Assembly (NCBI GenBank): GCA_963643225.1
Contig: CAVIIX010000016.1
Span: 1-41,138 of the forward strand
DNA length: 41,138 bases
Origin: UBA1258 sp963643225
Lineage (GTDB): Bacteria > Bacillota > Clostridia > Lachnospirales > Lachnospiraceae
Direction: 5' to 3'
The notes beneath the pieces were generated by a model. It did not search any database, was not told the origin of the DNA, and worked only from the letters and a program-made list of their open reading frames with translations. Both the position numbers and the translations under genes were made by a program. Every line of letters starts with the position of its first letter. The first letter of the stretch is position 1. This document shows positions 8,514 to 17,735 of the stretch, piece by piece.

Positions 8514-9612
8514 CCAGGATAAAGTTAAAGAGCCTTTATTTCATGTAGTAAAGCGGGATGCAATACCTAAAAAAAAGACCTGGGGCATCAGAGGCATAGC
8601 CATTGTTTTAGCTTTAATCGTAAGCGCAATCGTTACAACGGCTCTTACAGGTGACAATCCCTTGTCGGTATATGCAACAATCGTATCCGGAGCTTTCGGC
8701 TCTGCCAGAAAGACCTGGATTACCTTACAGAATACGGCAATACTTTTAATTATTTCGCTGGCACTTACACCAGCCTTTAAGATGAAATTCTGGAATATCG
8801 GCGGTGAGGGTCAGGTGCTTATAGGAGGTCTTGCCTCCGCAGCCTGCATGATTTTAATGGCAGATAAGCTTCCAAACTGGATGATTATTTTGTTCATGGT
8901 AATTTCTTCCATGATGGCAGGTGCCATTTGGGGCTTCGTGCCGGCTATATTTAAGGCAAAGTGGAATACCAACGAGACTCTTTCAACCCTTATGATGAAC
9001 TACATTGCAACCCAGCTTGTGGCTTATTATACGGTTAAGTGGGAAGTGCCAAAGGGCTCCGGCAAAATCGGTATTATTAACCAGAACACCAGTCTTGGAT
9101 GGCTTCCTCAGATTGGTAACAAATATTTACTTTCGATTATAGTTGCGGTAATTGTAACTGTTGCAATGTACATTTACTTAAATTATTCAAAACATGGTTA
9201 TGAAATTTCCGTTGTAGGTGAATCGGAACGTACTGCAAGATATGTGGGCATGAAGGTTAAAAAGGTTATTGTGCGCACCATGCTTTTGTCAGGTGCTGTA
9301 TGCGGTATTGCAGGCTTATTGCTTGTGGGCGGCATTAATCACACCATTACCACCACTATTTCGGACGGTCAGGGCTTTACAGCAGTTATGGTGTCCTGGC
9401 TTGCCAAATTTAATCCGGTTATTATGATTTTTGCAAGCCTTCTTATTGTGTTCCTTGACAGAGGAGCGGGCGAAATTTCAACGGTATTTGGATTAAACCA
9501 GTCATTTTCGGATATCATTACAGGCATCATTCTTTTCTTTATCATCGGATGTGAATTTTTCATTTCCTATAAGATAAACTTTAGAAAATCAAGTAAAAAG
9601 GAGGATAAATAA
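8506..9612 (+). CDS. ABC transporter permease (BPD_transp_2), nucleoside uptake
   Basis: A 368-residue membrane protein with about nine to ten hydrophobic segments, of the YufP/NupB type. Diagnostic patches are KFWNIGGEGQVLIGGL near residues 105-120, the cytoplasmic coupling region NETLSTLMMNYIA, and SVVGESERTARYVGM. The start is GTG at 8506, inside the end of the ATPase gene, with AGGAGG just upstream. It ends one base before the partner permease begins, so the two subunits are coupled. Confidence 0.92.
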   Translation: MSNQDKVKEPLFHVVKRDAIPKKKTWGIRGIAIVLALIVSAIVTTALTGDNPLSVYATIVSGAFGSARKTWITLQNTAILLIISLALTPAFKMKFWNIGGEGQVLIGGLASAACMILMADKLPNWMIILFMVISSMMAGAIWGFVPAIFKAKWNTNETLSTLMMNYIATQLVAYYTVKWEVPKGSGKIGIINQNTSLGWLPQIGNKYLLSIIVAVIVTVAMYIYLNYSKHGYEISVVGESERTARYVGMKVKKVIVRTMLLSGAVCGIAGLLLVGGINHTITTTISDGQGFTAVMVSWLAKFNPVIMIFASLLIVFLDRGAGEISTVFGLNQSFSDIITGIILFFIIGCEFFISYKINFRKSSKKEDK

Positions 9613-10611
9613 ATGATAGGGTTAGTTGCATTTATCCCAAGAGCTGTAGCTCAGGGTATTCCTCTTTTATATGGTTCAACGGGTGAAATCCTGACACAGA
9701 AGTCAGGCAACTTGAATTTAGGTATTCCTGGCGTTATGTACGTAGGCGCCATAAGCGGCGTTATCGGCTCATTTTATTATGAGCAGGCTATAAATGCGGG
9801 AACGGCAAAAGAAAACGGATTTTTAATGATTGCCATTCCCATGCTGTGCTGCCTATTAGGGGCTTTCCTTATGGGACTTTTATACAGCTTCCTTACGGTT
9901 TCATTACGTGCCAATCAGAACGTAACTGGTCTTGCCATGACTACCTTTGGTGTAGGCTTTGGCAACTTTTTCGGAGGCTCTTTAATCAAGCTTTCAGGTT
10001 TGGACGTGCCTTCGATTGCACTTTCAAAAACAAGTACGTATTTTAGCAAAGCCATTGCAGATACAAACTCAAACTGGTTTGGACAGATTTTCTTAAGCTA
10101 TGGATTTTTAGCATACCTTGCAATTATTATTGCACTCGCAGCTTCCTACATACTTAACCATACAAGAACAGGTCTTCACCTTCGTGCAGTAGGTGAAAGC
10201 CCCACAACAGCAGATGCTGCAGGTATTTCAGTTACAAAATACAAATACGTCACTACATGTCTTGGATGTATGATTGCAGGTCTCGGCGGTCTTTACTACG
10301 TTATGGACTACGCCTGCGGTGTATGGAGTAACGATGCTTTCGGCGACAGAGGCTGGCTTGCAATTGCAATCGTAATCTTTGCCATCTGGCGTCCTAATGT
10401 AGGTATATTTGCTTCAATCCTTTTCGGTGGTCTTTATATTCTTTATCTTTACCTTCCTACAGGTATGGACCACATGGAATATAAGGAACTTTACAAGATG
10501 CTTCCTTACGTGGTTACTTTAATCGTGCTTGTTATTACAAGCATGCGTAACAAACGTGAAAATCAGCCGCCTCAGTCACTTGGACTTTCCTACTTCAGAG
10601 AGGAACGCTGA
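9613..10611 (+). CDS. ABC transporter permease (BPD_transp_2), nucleoside uptake, second subunit
   Basis: A 332-residue integral membrane protein of the YufQ/NupC type, partner of the permease directly upstream. It carries GSTGEILTQKSGNLNLGIPGVM near the N-terminus (the family's glycine-rich first motif) and the coupling segment LRAVGESPTTADAAGI. About eight to nine membrane spans are visible. AAAAAGGAGG lies before ATG. Together with the lipoprotein at 5673 and the ATPase at 6981 it completes a four-part nucleoside importer. Confidence 0.92.
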   Translation: MIGLVAFIPRAVAQGIPLLYGSTGEILTQKSGNLNLGIPGVMYVGAISGVIGSFYYEQAINAGTAKENGFLMIAIPMLCCLLGAFLMGLLYSFLTVSLRANQNVTGLAMTTFGVGFGNFFGGSLIKLSGLDVPSIALSKTSTYFSKAIADTNSNWFGQIFLSYGFLAYLAIIIALAASYILNHTRTGLHLRAVGESPTTADAAGISVTKYKYVTTCLGCMIAGLGGLYYVMDYACGVWSNDAFGDRGWLAIAIVIFAIWRPNVGIFASILFGGLYILYLYLPTGMDHMEYKELYKMLPYVVTLIVLVITSMRNKRENQPPQSLGLSYFREER

Positions 10612-10614
10612 TAT

Positions 10615-11217
10615 ATGAAGCTTTATATAATGAGACACGGCACTACAGACTGGAACCTTGCTAAAAGACTTCAGGGTAATTCGGATACTTCCCTAAACGA
10701 AGAAGGCAGAGAACTTGCAAAAATCACTTCAAAGGCCCTGGAGGCTGTTTCTTTTGATATAATATACTCAAGCCCTTTAAGCAGGGCAAAAGAAACGGCA
10801 GAGATAATCAGGGCAGACAGGGATATAAAAATTATTACGGATGACCGGCTTATCGAAATGGGCTTTGGAGTAAACGAAGGGAAATATCCTAAAGAAAGGA
10901 CTCCCGGAGTAGAAGTGTTCTTTACGGAGCCTGAAAAATATGTGGCAAAAGAGGGCGCTGAGACAATTGAAGCTTTGTGTGCACGTACGAGGGACTTCAT
11001 AGAAACTGTTATCGTACCTCTTTCTATGGAAAGGCCCGATGCAACAGTTTTGATTTCCGGGCATGGCGCCATGAATAAAGCTCTTATGACTACACTTGAA
11101 CATCGTGAAAAAAAAGACTTCTGGGCGGGCGCCTGGCAGAAAAACTGCAGTCTTTTTATATATGAAATAAAGGGTCGTAAATTTAAACTGATAGAAGAAG
11201 GAAAAGTGTTTTATTAA
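10615..11217 (+). CDS. Histidine phosphatase family protein
   Basis: A 200-residue cytosolic phosphatase of the phosphoglycerate-mutase-like superfamily. The catalytic RHGTTDWN begins at residue 7 (His8 is the phospho-acceptor). IYSSPLSRAKETAEII, Glu in LIEMGFGVNEG, and the second active-site histidine in LISGHGAM complete the fold. The substrate is unknown; the superfamily includes phosphoglycerate mutases, CobC and sugar phosphatases. It starts three bases after the nucleoside permease, so it probably belongs to the same operon and may act on phosphorylated products of nucleoside breakdown; that is inference. Confidence 0.85.
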   Translation: MKLYIMRHGTTDWNLAKRLQGNSDTSLNEEGRELAKITSKALEAVSFDIIYSSPLSRAKETAEIIRADRDIKIITDDRLIEMGFGVNEGKYPKERTPGVEVFFTEPEKYVAKEGAETIEALCARTRDFIETVIVPLSMERPDATVLISGHGAMNKALMTTLEHREKKDFWAGAWQKNCSLFIYEIKGRKFKLIEEGKVFY

Positions 11218-11235
11218 ATACAACTATAATTTTTC

Positions 11236-11264
11236 TTTACAAACAAAAAACTTAGTATTATAAA
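11236..11264 (+). promoter_or_regulatory. Promoter of GMP synthase gene
   Basis: TTTACA (11236-11241), 17 bases, TATAAA (11259-11264), followed by TAGGAGG and the ATG at 11295. It suggests guaA is transcribed separately from the transporter operon. Confidence 0.55.
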
Positions 11265-11294
11265 TTTTTATATAAAATTTAGGAGGAAAAATCC

Positions 11295-12275
11295 ATGGGC
11301 GAATTAAGACCTGAATCTTTAAAAAGAATTACAAACGAAGAAATGGCGAAAGCCTTCATCGATGAGCAGATTAACGAAATCAAAGCTACTATAGGCGACA
11401 AGAAGGTTTTACTTGCACTTTCAGGCGGTGTTGATTCATCAGTTGTTGCTGCTCTTTTAATTAAGGCTATCGGCAAGCAGCTTGTATGTGTACATGTAAA
11501 CCATGGTTTATTAAGAAAGGGCGAGCCTGAACAGGTAATTGAAGTGTTCAAAAATCAGATGGATGCCAACCTTATTTATGTTGACGCTGTTGATCGTTTT
11601 CTTGATAAGCTTGCAGGAGTATCCGATCCTGAGACAAAGCGTAAAATTATCGGTGCTGAATTCATCGACGTATTTGCTGAAGAAGCCAAGAAACTTGAAG
11701 GCATTGAATTCCTTGCACAGGGTACCATTTATCCAGACATTCTCGAATCTGACGGCGTAAAGGCTCATCATAACGTAGGCGGACTTCCAAAAGACTTACA
11801 GTTTGAGCTTTGTGAGCCCGTTAAATTCTTATACAAAGACGAAGTACGTATTGTGGGTAAGGTATTAGGCCTTCCAGACAGCATGGTTTATCGTCAGCCC
11901 TTCCCAGGCCCAGGTCTTGGCGTACGCTGCACAGGTGCAATTACCCGTGACCGTCTTGAGGCTCTTCGTGAAGCTGATGCAATCGTACGTGCTGAAATCG
12001 GAAAGCTTAAAAACACACCCTGGCAGTATTTCTGTGCCATCCCAGATATGCAGTCAACCGGCATCAAATACGTTGACGGTAAGGGCGAGCGCTACATGGG
12101 CTGGGCTTGCGTAATCAGAGCCGTTAACACAACAGACGCAGTTAAAGTAACCGTTCCCGAAATTCCCTTTGATGTATTATGCCGCATGCGTGATGAAATC
12201 GTTAAGATTCCTGGCATCAACAGAGTACTCTGGGACATTTCAGAAAAACCCGTTGCTACTATCGAGTGGGAATAA
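11295..12275 (+). CDS. guaA: GMP synthase ATP-pyrophosphatase subunit (no glutaminase domain)
   Basis: A 326-residue protein equal to the C-terminal two thirds of GuaA. The ATP-pyrophosphatase P-loop LALSGGVDSS is at 40-49; AQGTIYPDILES and PFPGPGLGVR are present, and the C-terminal dimerisation domain ends in the conserved KPVATIEWE. It converts XMP to GMP. The class I glutamine amidotransferase domain normally fused at the N-terminus (about 190 residues) is missing. The upstream DNA is a phosphatase gene plus a promoter and RBS, with no amidotransferase remnant, so this is not a visible frameshift. It must use ammonia directly or a separate GuaA-A glutaminase encoded elsewhere, as in archaeal two-subunit enzymes. 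Confidence 0.92.
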   Translation: MGELRPESLKRITNEEMAKAFIDEQINEIKATIGDKKVLLALSGGVDSSVVAALLIKAIGKQLVCVHVNHGLLRKGEPEQVIEVFKNQMDANLIYVDAVDRFLDKLAGVSDPETKRKIIGAEFIDVFAEEAKKLEGIEFLAQGTIYPDILESDGVKAHHNVGGLPKDLQFELCEPVKFLYKDEVRIVGKVLGLPDSMVYRQPFPGPGLGVRCTGAITRDRLEALREADAIVRAEIGKLKNTPWQYFCAIPDMQSTGIKYVDGKGERYMGWACVIRAVNTTDAVKVTVPEIPFDVLCRMRDEIVKIPGINRVLWDISEKPVATIEWE

Positions 12276-12322
12276 GCTGTCTTCGTCAATATATTCGATA
12301 TTTTCAAGAATATAATGAATTT

Positions 12323-12354
12323 AACCAGCCGGTCTTTATGATTGGCTGGTTTTT
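12323..12354 (+). terminator. Terminator after GMP synthase gene
   Basis: AACCAGCC (12323-12330) pairs with GGCTGGTT (12344-12351), followed by a short T run. It lies 47 bases after the stop codon. Confidence 0.8.
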
Positions 12355-12452
12355 CACTTTTAAGGTGGATTGTAATTAGGTATTATGATGCTTTGAGCGA
12401 GGATAAGGGAATAATATATGTCAAAGGATTGTAAAAAAATACAGGAGTTTTT

Positions 12453-12971
12453 ATGTCACAGGAAAATTATATTTACACAAAGCGTCTTGTGTTAAGACCT
12501 TTTAAAAGCACGGATTTAGAAAGCTTTTATGAATATGCAGCAGATAAAGATGAAATAAAATATATGCGATTTCTGCCTCTTGAATCGATGGAGGAATGTG
12601 AAAAATTTTTAGAGGCAGTTGAAGAAGAATGGAAGAAAAAACCGCCGAGAGCCTATGAATACGCAATTACCCTTGAAGGAGTAAACATTGGGGAAATAAG
12701 CGTGTATAATGAAGAAGGAAAGGGTGAGCTTGGCTGGATATTAAATAAAAAATATCAGGGCAAGGGTTACGCCTTCGAAGCAGCAACGGCACTTATTGAA
12801 TATGCAAAAGAAAATTTAGGCTTTAATGAATTTTTTGCCTGCTGCGACTGTGAAAACACTGCTTCCTCAAGATTAATTGAAAAACTTGGAATGCATTTGG
12901 TTTGTACTAAAGACGGAAGAAAAAATAAATATTCAGATCACATAAGTAAGTCCCTTGTGTATGAATTATAG
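12453..12971 (+). CDS. GNAT family N-acetyltransferase (RimJ/RimL-like)
   Basis: A 172-residue cytosolic acetyltransferase. The N-terminal TKRLVLRPFKSTDL pattern is typical of the RimJ/RimL branch, and the acetyl-CoA pyrophosphate loop is seen in LNKKYQGKGYAFEA (about residues 95-110), followed by the NTASSRLIEKLGM helix. The substrate cannot be deduced; members acetylate ribosomal proteins, antibiotics or small amines. RBS CAGGAG precedes ATG. It ends nine bases before nagA, so the two may be co-transcribed. Confidence 0.85.
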   Translation: MSQENYIYTKRLVLRPFKSTDLESFYEYAADKDEIKYMRFLPLESMEECEKFLEAVEEEWKKKPPRAYEYAITLEGVNIGEISVYNEEGKGELGWILNKKYQGKGYAFEAATALIEYAKENLGFNEFFACCDCENTASSRLIEKLGMHLVCTKDGRKNKYSDHISKSLVYEL

Positions 12972-12980
12972 GAGTGAAAT

Positions 12981-14087
12981 ATGAGAGAAATAGAAGGCTA
13001 TGTATTTTTTGAAACAGGAGAATTTAAGCCTGGACGTATTTATATTGATAACGGCATAATTAAAAATGTTGAAGAAATTCCAAAGGTGAGCCTGTCTCCT
13101 ATGGAAGCTTCTAAATACATTATCCCTGGACTTGTGGATATTCATTCCCACGGCTGCTTCAATCATGACACCTGTGACGGTGACATTGAAGGCCTTCGTG
13201 AAATGATTAAATTTGAAGAGAGCCGGGGCATCACTTCTTATTTTCCCACCACCATGACCTACCCTGAGGATAAACTGACGGAAGTAGTAAAGGCTGTAAA
13301 AAAAGTGTCAAAAGAAACAAAGACTGTTAAAGGAATTTATCTTGAAGGACCTTTTATTTCAATGGAAAAAAGAGGAGCCCAGAATCCTAAGTATATAGCA
13401 AAACCGGATGTCGATATGATAGAGCGCATAAATGAAGCTTCTAAAGATTTGGTAAAGGTAGTTGCAATTGCGCCTGAAACCGAAAACGCAATTGACTGTA
13501 TTAAAAAACTTTCAAAAAAATACGTAACCTCCATTGCTCACACAACCGCTGATTATGACACAACAATAAAGGCTTTTTCTAACGGAGCAAAGCATATTAC
13601 ACATTTTTATAATGCAATGCCTTCCTTCTCTCATCGTAATCCGGGAGTTATCGGGGCTGCAATGGAAAGCGAGGATGTGAAGGTAGAACTCATTGCAGAC
13701 GGCATTCACGTACATCCTGCAGTAGTTAAAAACACCTTTAAAATATTTGGCCAAGACAGAGTGATTTTAATAAGTGACAGTATGGAGGCTACAGGCATGC
13801 CTGACGGTAAATATTCACTCGGCGGCCAGGACGTTTATGTAAAGGGACGCCTTGCCACACTAAAGGATGGCACAATAGCAGGAAGCGCCTCCACGCTTTT
13901 TGACTGTTTAAGGGAAGCCGTAAGGATGGGAGTAAAAAAGGAAGATGCTATCATTGCAGCTACCAAAACTCCTGCAAAAGAAACGGGAATTTACAAAACG
14001 GTGGGCAGTATAAGCATTAACAAGGATGCTGACTTATTAATTGTTGATAAAGACTTAAATTTAAAAGAAGTAATTATATCCCGCTGA
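12981..14087 (+). CDS. nagA: N-acetylglucosamine-6-phosphate deacetylase
   Basis: A 368-residue amidohydrolase removing acetate from N-acetylglucosamine-6-phosphate, the first committed step in amino-sugar recycling. The metal-site pattern DIHSH is at 53-57, the metal ligand Glu122 is in YLEGPF, His187 is in SIAHTT and His208 in HITHFYNAM, and the catalytic Asp266 is in LISDSMEATG. HRNPGVIGAA is the family's substrate loop. Length is slightly under the usual 380-390. No nagB, nagE or NagC-type regulator is nearby, so the partner steps are encoded elsewhere. Confidence 0.92.
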   Translation: MREIEGYVFFETGEFKPGRIYIDNGIIKNVEEIPKVSLSPMEASKYIIPGLVDIHSHGCFNHDTCDGDIEGLREMIKFEESRGITSYFPTTMTYPEDKLTEVVKAVKKVSKETKTVKGIYLEGPFISMEKRGAQNPKYIAKPDVDMIERINEASKDLVKVVAIAPETENAIDCIKKLSKKYVTSIAHTTADYDTTIKAFSNGAKHITHFYNAMPSFSHRNPGVIGAAMESEDVKVELIADGIHVHPAVVKNTFKIFGQDRVILISDSMEATGMPDGKYSLGGQDVYVKGRLATLKDGTIAGSASTLFDCLREAVRMGVKKEDAIIAATKTPAKETGIYKTVGSISINKDADLLIVDKDLNLKEVIISR

Positions 14088-14157
14088 TTAATATTGCTTT
14101 AATACGAAAAGTTTATGCTAGCAGGGTGAATGAGTTTCTTTAATAAGAGGAGCTACT

Positions 14158-16374
14158 ATGAGGCTTAGCATTATTTCCGGCGGTAAGGACAAAGAAGAAT
14201 TTCATCGCCAGTTCAGTGGAAAAAAAGGATTAACAATTACATTAAACAAACAGCTTTATTATATAGCCATTTTAGGGCTTTTTTGTAACGGCATTGCCTG
14301 GGCTACATGGCTTCGCCCAAGTTTTGAGGATAAAAGCGGTAGCTTTTTATGGTTTGTAATATATCCATATATTGCTCAGATGGTCTGTTGTGTTTTAATA
14401 ACGTTTTTATATCGGATTTTTAATAAGATTTTAAAAAAGGATGACCCTAGCAGGAATGCATGTTTTAGAATTCTTTGCTCGTTTTTCTATACATTCTATT
14501 TTACTTCCATGATTTATTTTTATAGAGATATCTCAGCCTTCTGGCTTTTTGCAATTTGCCCTATGCTCCTTACCTCCTTTTACAGGAATTTCATATGGAT
14601 GTTTTCAACTCTGTTTTTAATTATGACAGAGATTATTGCTCTCTGTTTTGATATATTCAAAACGGACAGATATGTTATATACAGTCCTAATCCCTGGATG
14701 ACTTCCTCTGAAACCATTATTATAGGTTTAATTGTGGCAGCATTTGCACTGGTACTTCACTATCAGATAGAAATGAGTATAGAAGAAGCCTCCAAGGTTA
14801 AGGCTACCCAGGATGCAAAGACTGCTTTCTTTGCCAAAATGAGCCATGAAATCCGTACTCCCATTAATGCGGTTTTAGGTATGGATGAAATGATTTTAAG
14901 AGAAGAAATTTCCCCTGAGGTTGAAGAATATGCCTGCAACATCCGTAATGCGGGACAGAGTCTTTTATCTATTATTAACGATATTCTTGATGCTTCAAAG
15001 CTTGAGGCAGGCCGTCTTGAACTGATACCGGCTAAATACGACTTAATGTCTATTATTACCGACTGCTACAACATGATAAGCCTTCGTGCTAAGGATAAGG
15101 GACTTGATTTAAAGGTTTCAAATGACCCTTCAGTTCCTAAATATTTATACGGTGATGAAGTAAGAATACGACAGATCATTACTAATCTTTTAACTAACGG
15201 CGTTAAATACACAAAGGTAGGATATGTAGAACTTTCCATCAGCTGGCAGAAGCTTGAAGGGGATAACATGAACCTGATCATTTCCGTTAAGGATACAGGC
15301 ATGGGCATTTCCGATGAGGATAAAGAAAAATTATTTGAATCCTTTCAAAGACTTAACGAGCAAAAGAATAAATATGTGGAAGGCACAGGCCTTGGCTTAA
15401 GCATCACGAAACAGTTAATCGACATGATGGGCGGCAGTGTTTCTGTTGAAAGCGTTATAGATGAAGGCTCCACATTTACGGTTACAATCCCTCAGAAGAT
15501 TATGGGAATGTCATCTCTTGGAGATTTTTATAAGAGCGTATCTGCACGTACCCGTGTGGTTGAAAAATATCAGGAAAAATTTCAGGCACCGGATGCTAAA
15601 GTATTGGTAGTTGATGACGTTTTGATGAACCTTGATGTATTTAAGGGACTGCTTAAGAAAACTCTGATTCAAATCGATACTGCACTTTCCGGAGAACGTG
15701 CCTTAGAGCTTGCTAAACAGAAAAAATACGATATTATTTTTATGGACCACTTAATGCCTGAAATGGATGGCGTTGAAACACTAAAACGCCTAAAGGAAAT
15801 GGATACTAAAAATAACGAGACTCCGGTTGTGGCACTTACAGCAAATGCAGGAAACGGAGCAGAGGAAGAATATAAGAGTCTTGGCTTTACAGATTATTTA
15901 TCAAAGCCTGTAAAGGGCAAATACCTTGAAGAAATGGTATTAAAATATTTAAATGCCGCAAGAGAAACTAAAGAAAATGAAAGGTTTGCGTCTCAGGCGG
16001 CAGCTGTACTTAATGAAGATGACTGCGCAAGGATTTTATCAAGGCTTACTTTTATTGATACAGTAATGGGTATGTCCTGCTGTGCCAATGATGTAAAGCT
16101 TTACAGAGATATTATTGAAGATTATGTAACGGATTCAAGACTTGAATTATTAAATACACTTTTTGAAAAGCAGGACTGGATTGAATACAGGACACAGATT
16201 CATGCATTAAAAAGCACTTCGCTTTCAATCGGAGCAATAGAACTTTCCGAAGAAGCAAAGCACCTTGAAGTTTGCGCTGCTGAATTAAATTTTGAAGAAA
16301 TAAAAAATCATCATGCAGATACCATGAAACACTACGAAGAAATGCTTACTAAGCTTCGTGGCGCACTTTCTTAA
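14158..16374 (+). CDS. Membrane hybrid sensor histidine kinase with receiver and HPt
   Basis: A 738-residue sensor with about six membrane segments between residues 33 and 205 and no large extracellular domain, then HisKA (His230 in KMSHEIRTP), a complete HATPase (N-box IRQIITNLLTNGVKYT, DTGMGIS, lid GTGLGLSI), a receiver with acceptor Asp530 (IFMDHLMPEMDG), and a C-terminal HPt with His682 (IHALKSTSLSIGA). The domain order repeats that of the kinase at 135-3263, but here all catalytic motifs are intact. No DNA-binding output is present and no response regulator gene lies nearby. RBS AGAGGAG precedes ATG. The last 26 bases overlap the opposite-strand glycosyltransferase gene. Confidence 0.92.
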   Translation: MRLSIISGGKDKEEFHRQFSGKKGLTITLNKQLYYIAILGLFCNGIAWATWLRPSFEDKSGSFLWFVIYPYIAQMVCCVLITFLYRIFNKILKKDDPSRNACFRILCSFFYTFYFTSMIYFYRDISAFWLFAICPMLLTSFYRNFIWMFSTLFLIMTEIIALCFDIFKTDRYVIYSPNPWMTSSETIIIGLIVAAFALVLHYQIEMSIEEASKVKATQDAKTAFFAKMSHEIRTPINAVLGMDEMILREEISPEVEEYACNIRNAGQSLLSIINDILDASKLEAGRLELIPAKYDLMSIITDCYNMISLRAKDKGLDLKVSNDPSVPKYLYGDEVRIRQIITNLLTNGVKYTKVGYVELSISWQKLEGDNMNLIISVKDTGMGISDEDKEKLFESFQRLNEQKNKYVEGTGLGLSITKQLIDMMGGSVSVESVIDEGSTFTVTIPQKIMGMSSLGDFYKSVSARTRVVEKYQEKFQAPDAKVLVVDDVLMNLDVFKGLLKKTLIQIDTALSGERALELAKQKKYDIIFMDHLMPEMDGVETLKRLKEMDTKNNETPVVALTANAGNGAEEEYKSLGFTDYLSKPVKGKYLEEMVLKYLNAARETKENERFASQAAAVLNEDDCARILSRLTFIDTVMGMSCCANDVKLYRDIIEDYVTDSRLELLNTLFEKQDWIEYRTQIHALKSTSLSIGAIELSEEAKHLEVCAAELNFEEIKNHHADTMKHYEEMLTKLRGALS

Positions 16375-17383
16375 TGAAGTGACGGTATTTCCATTTGGCA
16401 CCGTAAAATAAATAAAAGGCCAAAGCGTTCTTCATAAAAAGGTCTAACATTTTGCGCTGTTCAGGCTCGGGAATTGAGTCATAATATTTATTGCTTCTAA
16501 AATCAGGGATGTACGTAAGTACTCCCCTTTTTATTTCCCTGACAAAAGAAAAATGCTTATGCTTACAGTCAATCATGTAGCCAAAAAGAGTGCCTATGAG
16601 ATAAAGTCTTATAAAAATCTGTTCAACCTCATCCTTATAAGCCTTATAAAAGCCTCTTGCCTTCATCTCAGACACCATGATTTCCATGGCCTTTAAGCGG
16701 TCTTTGGAAGCAGCTTCCGTTACTGTGTGGGTAGTGGAATTGCCTCTCATATAATAATAGTAGAGTGGGCCTTCACAGATTTCCAAATGCTTAATGTACA
16801 TGCTATAGGAACATCCCATGGCATTGTCTTCATAAAACATGTGCTCGGGAAAAAAAAGATGATTTTGAAGAATAAGCTCCCGCCTGTATATCTTCATAAC
16901 TAAAGAGCCTGCATTCATTAAAAGGCGTTTGCGTTTTTCAATATCCAATACACCTGTTACATCTTTATTTACACATTCGTATAATTTGCCCGGGGTAAAG
17001 GTGTGGTCATATACAATGGTGTAGTTACTGGCTACTGCATCAGCACCGGTTTCCTTTGCCGTATTTAAAAGCTTCTCATAATAATCGGGAGAAACCCAGT
17101 CATCCGAATCTATGAAAGCGATAAAGTCACCCTTTGCAATTTTGATGCCTTCATTTCTGGCTCCGCCCTGATGGCGATTGTCATGATAGGTAATTACCTT
17201 AAATAAATCAGGATATTTGCTTTCATAATCTCTAAGCACCTCAAGAGAATTATCGGTTGAGGCATCATTAACTGCGATAATCTCGTAGTCGGTGATAGTC
17301 TGGTTGATTAAGGAATCCAGGCAAAAATTAAGTTTTCCGTCTGCGGCCATATTGTAGACCGGCACAATAATTGAAATTTCCAT
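16349..17383 (-). CDS. Glycosyltransferase family 2
   Basis: A 344-residue GT-A fold transferase using nucleotide sugars, probably for cell-surface polysaccharide or teichoic acid decoration. It has the N-terminal SIIVPVYNM, VNDASTDNS, GGARNEGIK and the metal-binding FIDSDDW near residue 93. No membrane segment is obvious, so it is soluble or membrane-associated. It is the only gene read on the minus strand here. Its 3' end overlaps the 3' end of the hybrid kinase by 26 bases, and its start lies close to the divergent T-box promoter of thrS. It stands alone, without other surface-polysaccharide genes. Confidence 0.9.
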   Translation of the reverse strand: MEISIIVPVYNMAADGKLNFCLDSLINQTITDYEIIAVNDASTDNSLEVLRDYESKYPDLFKVITYHDNRHQGGARNEGIKIAKGDFIAFIDSDDWVSPDYYEKLLNTAKETGADAVASNYTIVYDHTFTPGKLYECVNKDVTGVLDIEKRKRLLMNAGSLVMKIYRRELILQNHLFFPEHMFYEDNAMGCSYSMYIKHLEICEGPLYYYYMRGNSTTHTVTEAASKDRLKAMEIMVSEMKARGFYKAYKDEVEQIFIRLYLIGTLFGYMIDCKHKHFSFVREIKRGVLTYIPDFRSNKYYDSIPEPEQRKMLDLFMKNALAFYLFYGAKWKYRHFIKKVRHEA

Positions 17384-17402
17384 ACGCCTACTATACCATA
17401 AC

Positions 17403-17431
17403 TTGACAATTTAAGCATTAGAGAATATTAT
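17403..17431 (+). promoter_or_regulatory. thrS promoter
   Basis: TTGACA (17403-17408), a spacer of exactly 17 bases, and TATTAT (17426-17431). It places the transcript start near 17438, at the head of the T-box leader. Confidence 0.75.
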
Positions 17432-17436
17432 AAGGA

Positions 17437-17680
17437 AAGCAAAAGCGAAGACGGAAACATGTCGGCATGAGAAAAGCATTCAGAGAAGGAAGCGTATGGT
17501 GTGAGCTTCTATGTAATATTTTGTCGGTACCCTTCCTGAGTTGCCTTTTTGAAGGAAAAGCTTTTAGAAAGAAAAGCTTATAGTAGAAAAGGACGTGTCC
17601 CGCGTTAAGGGTTTGAGTGAAAATTAAGGTGGAACCGTGTGATAAGCACCCTTATGTATTTAGGTACATAAGGGTTTTTC
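17437..17680 (+). ncRNA. T-box leader of thrS with terminator
   Basis: The T-box core AAGGTGGAACCGTG is at 17625-17638. It is followed by the terminator stem CCCTTATGTA (17649-17658) with TACATAAGGG (17665-17674) and five T. Uncharged tRNA-Thr should pair with the T-box loop and block this terminator. A threonine codon ACC at 17529-17531, near the 3' side of Stem I, is the candidate specifier. I could not settle the Stem I fold by eye, so the codon assignment is tentative while the T-box call is firm. Confidence 0.9.
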
Positions 17681-17735
17681 TTTTGCAGGAAAATCATGCG
17701 GCCGAGGTTTTCAATCACAGAAAGGAGATTTTCAA

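Noticed and set aside
10600..11294. Frameshifted or separated amidotransferase half of GuaA upstream of the GMP synthase gene
   Set aside because: This stretch is a complete histidine phosphatase gene plus a promoter and RBS; no class I amidotransferase motif (Cys-His-Glu triad region) appears in any frame.
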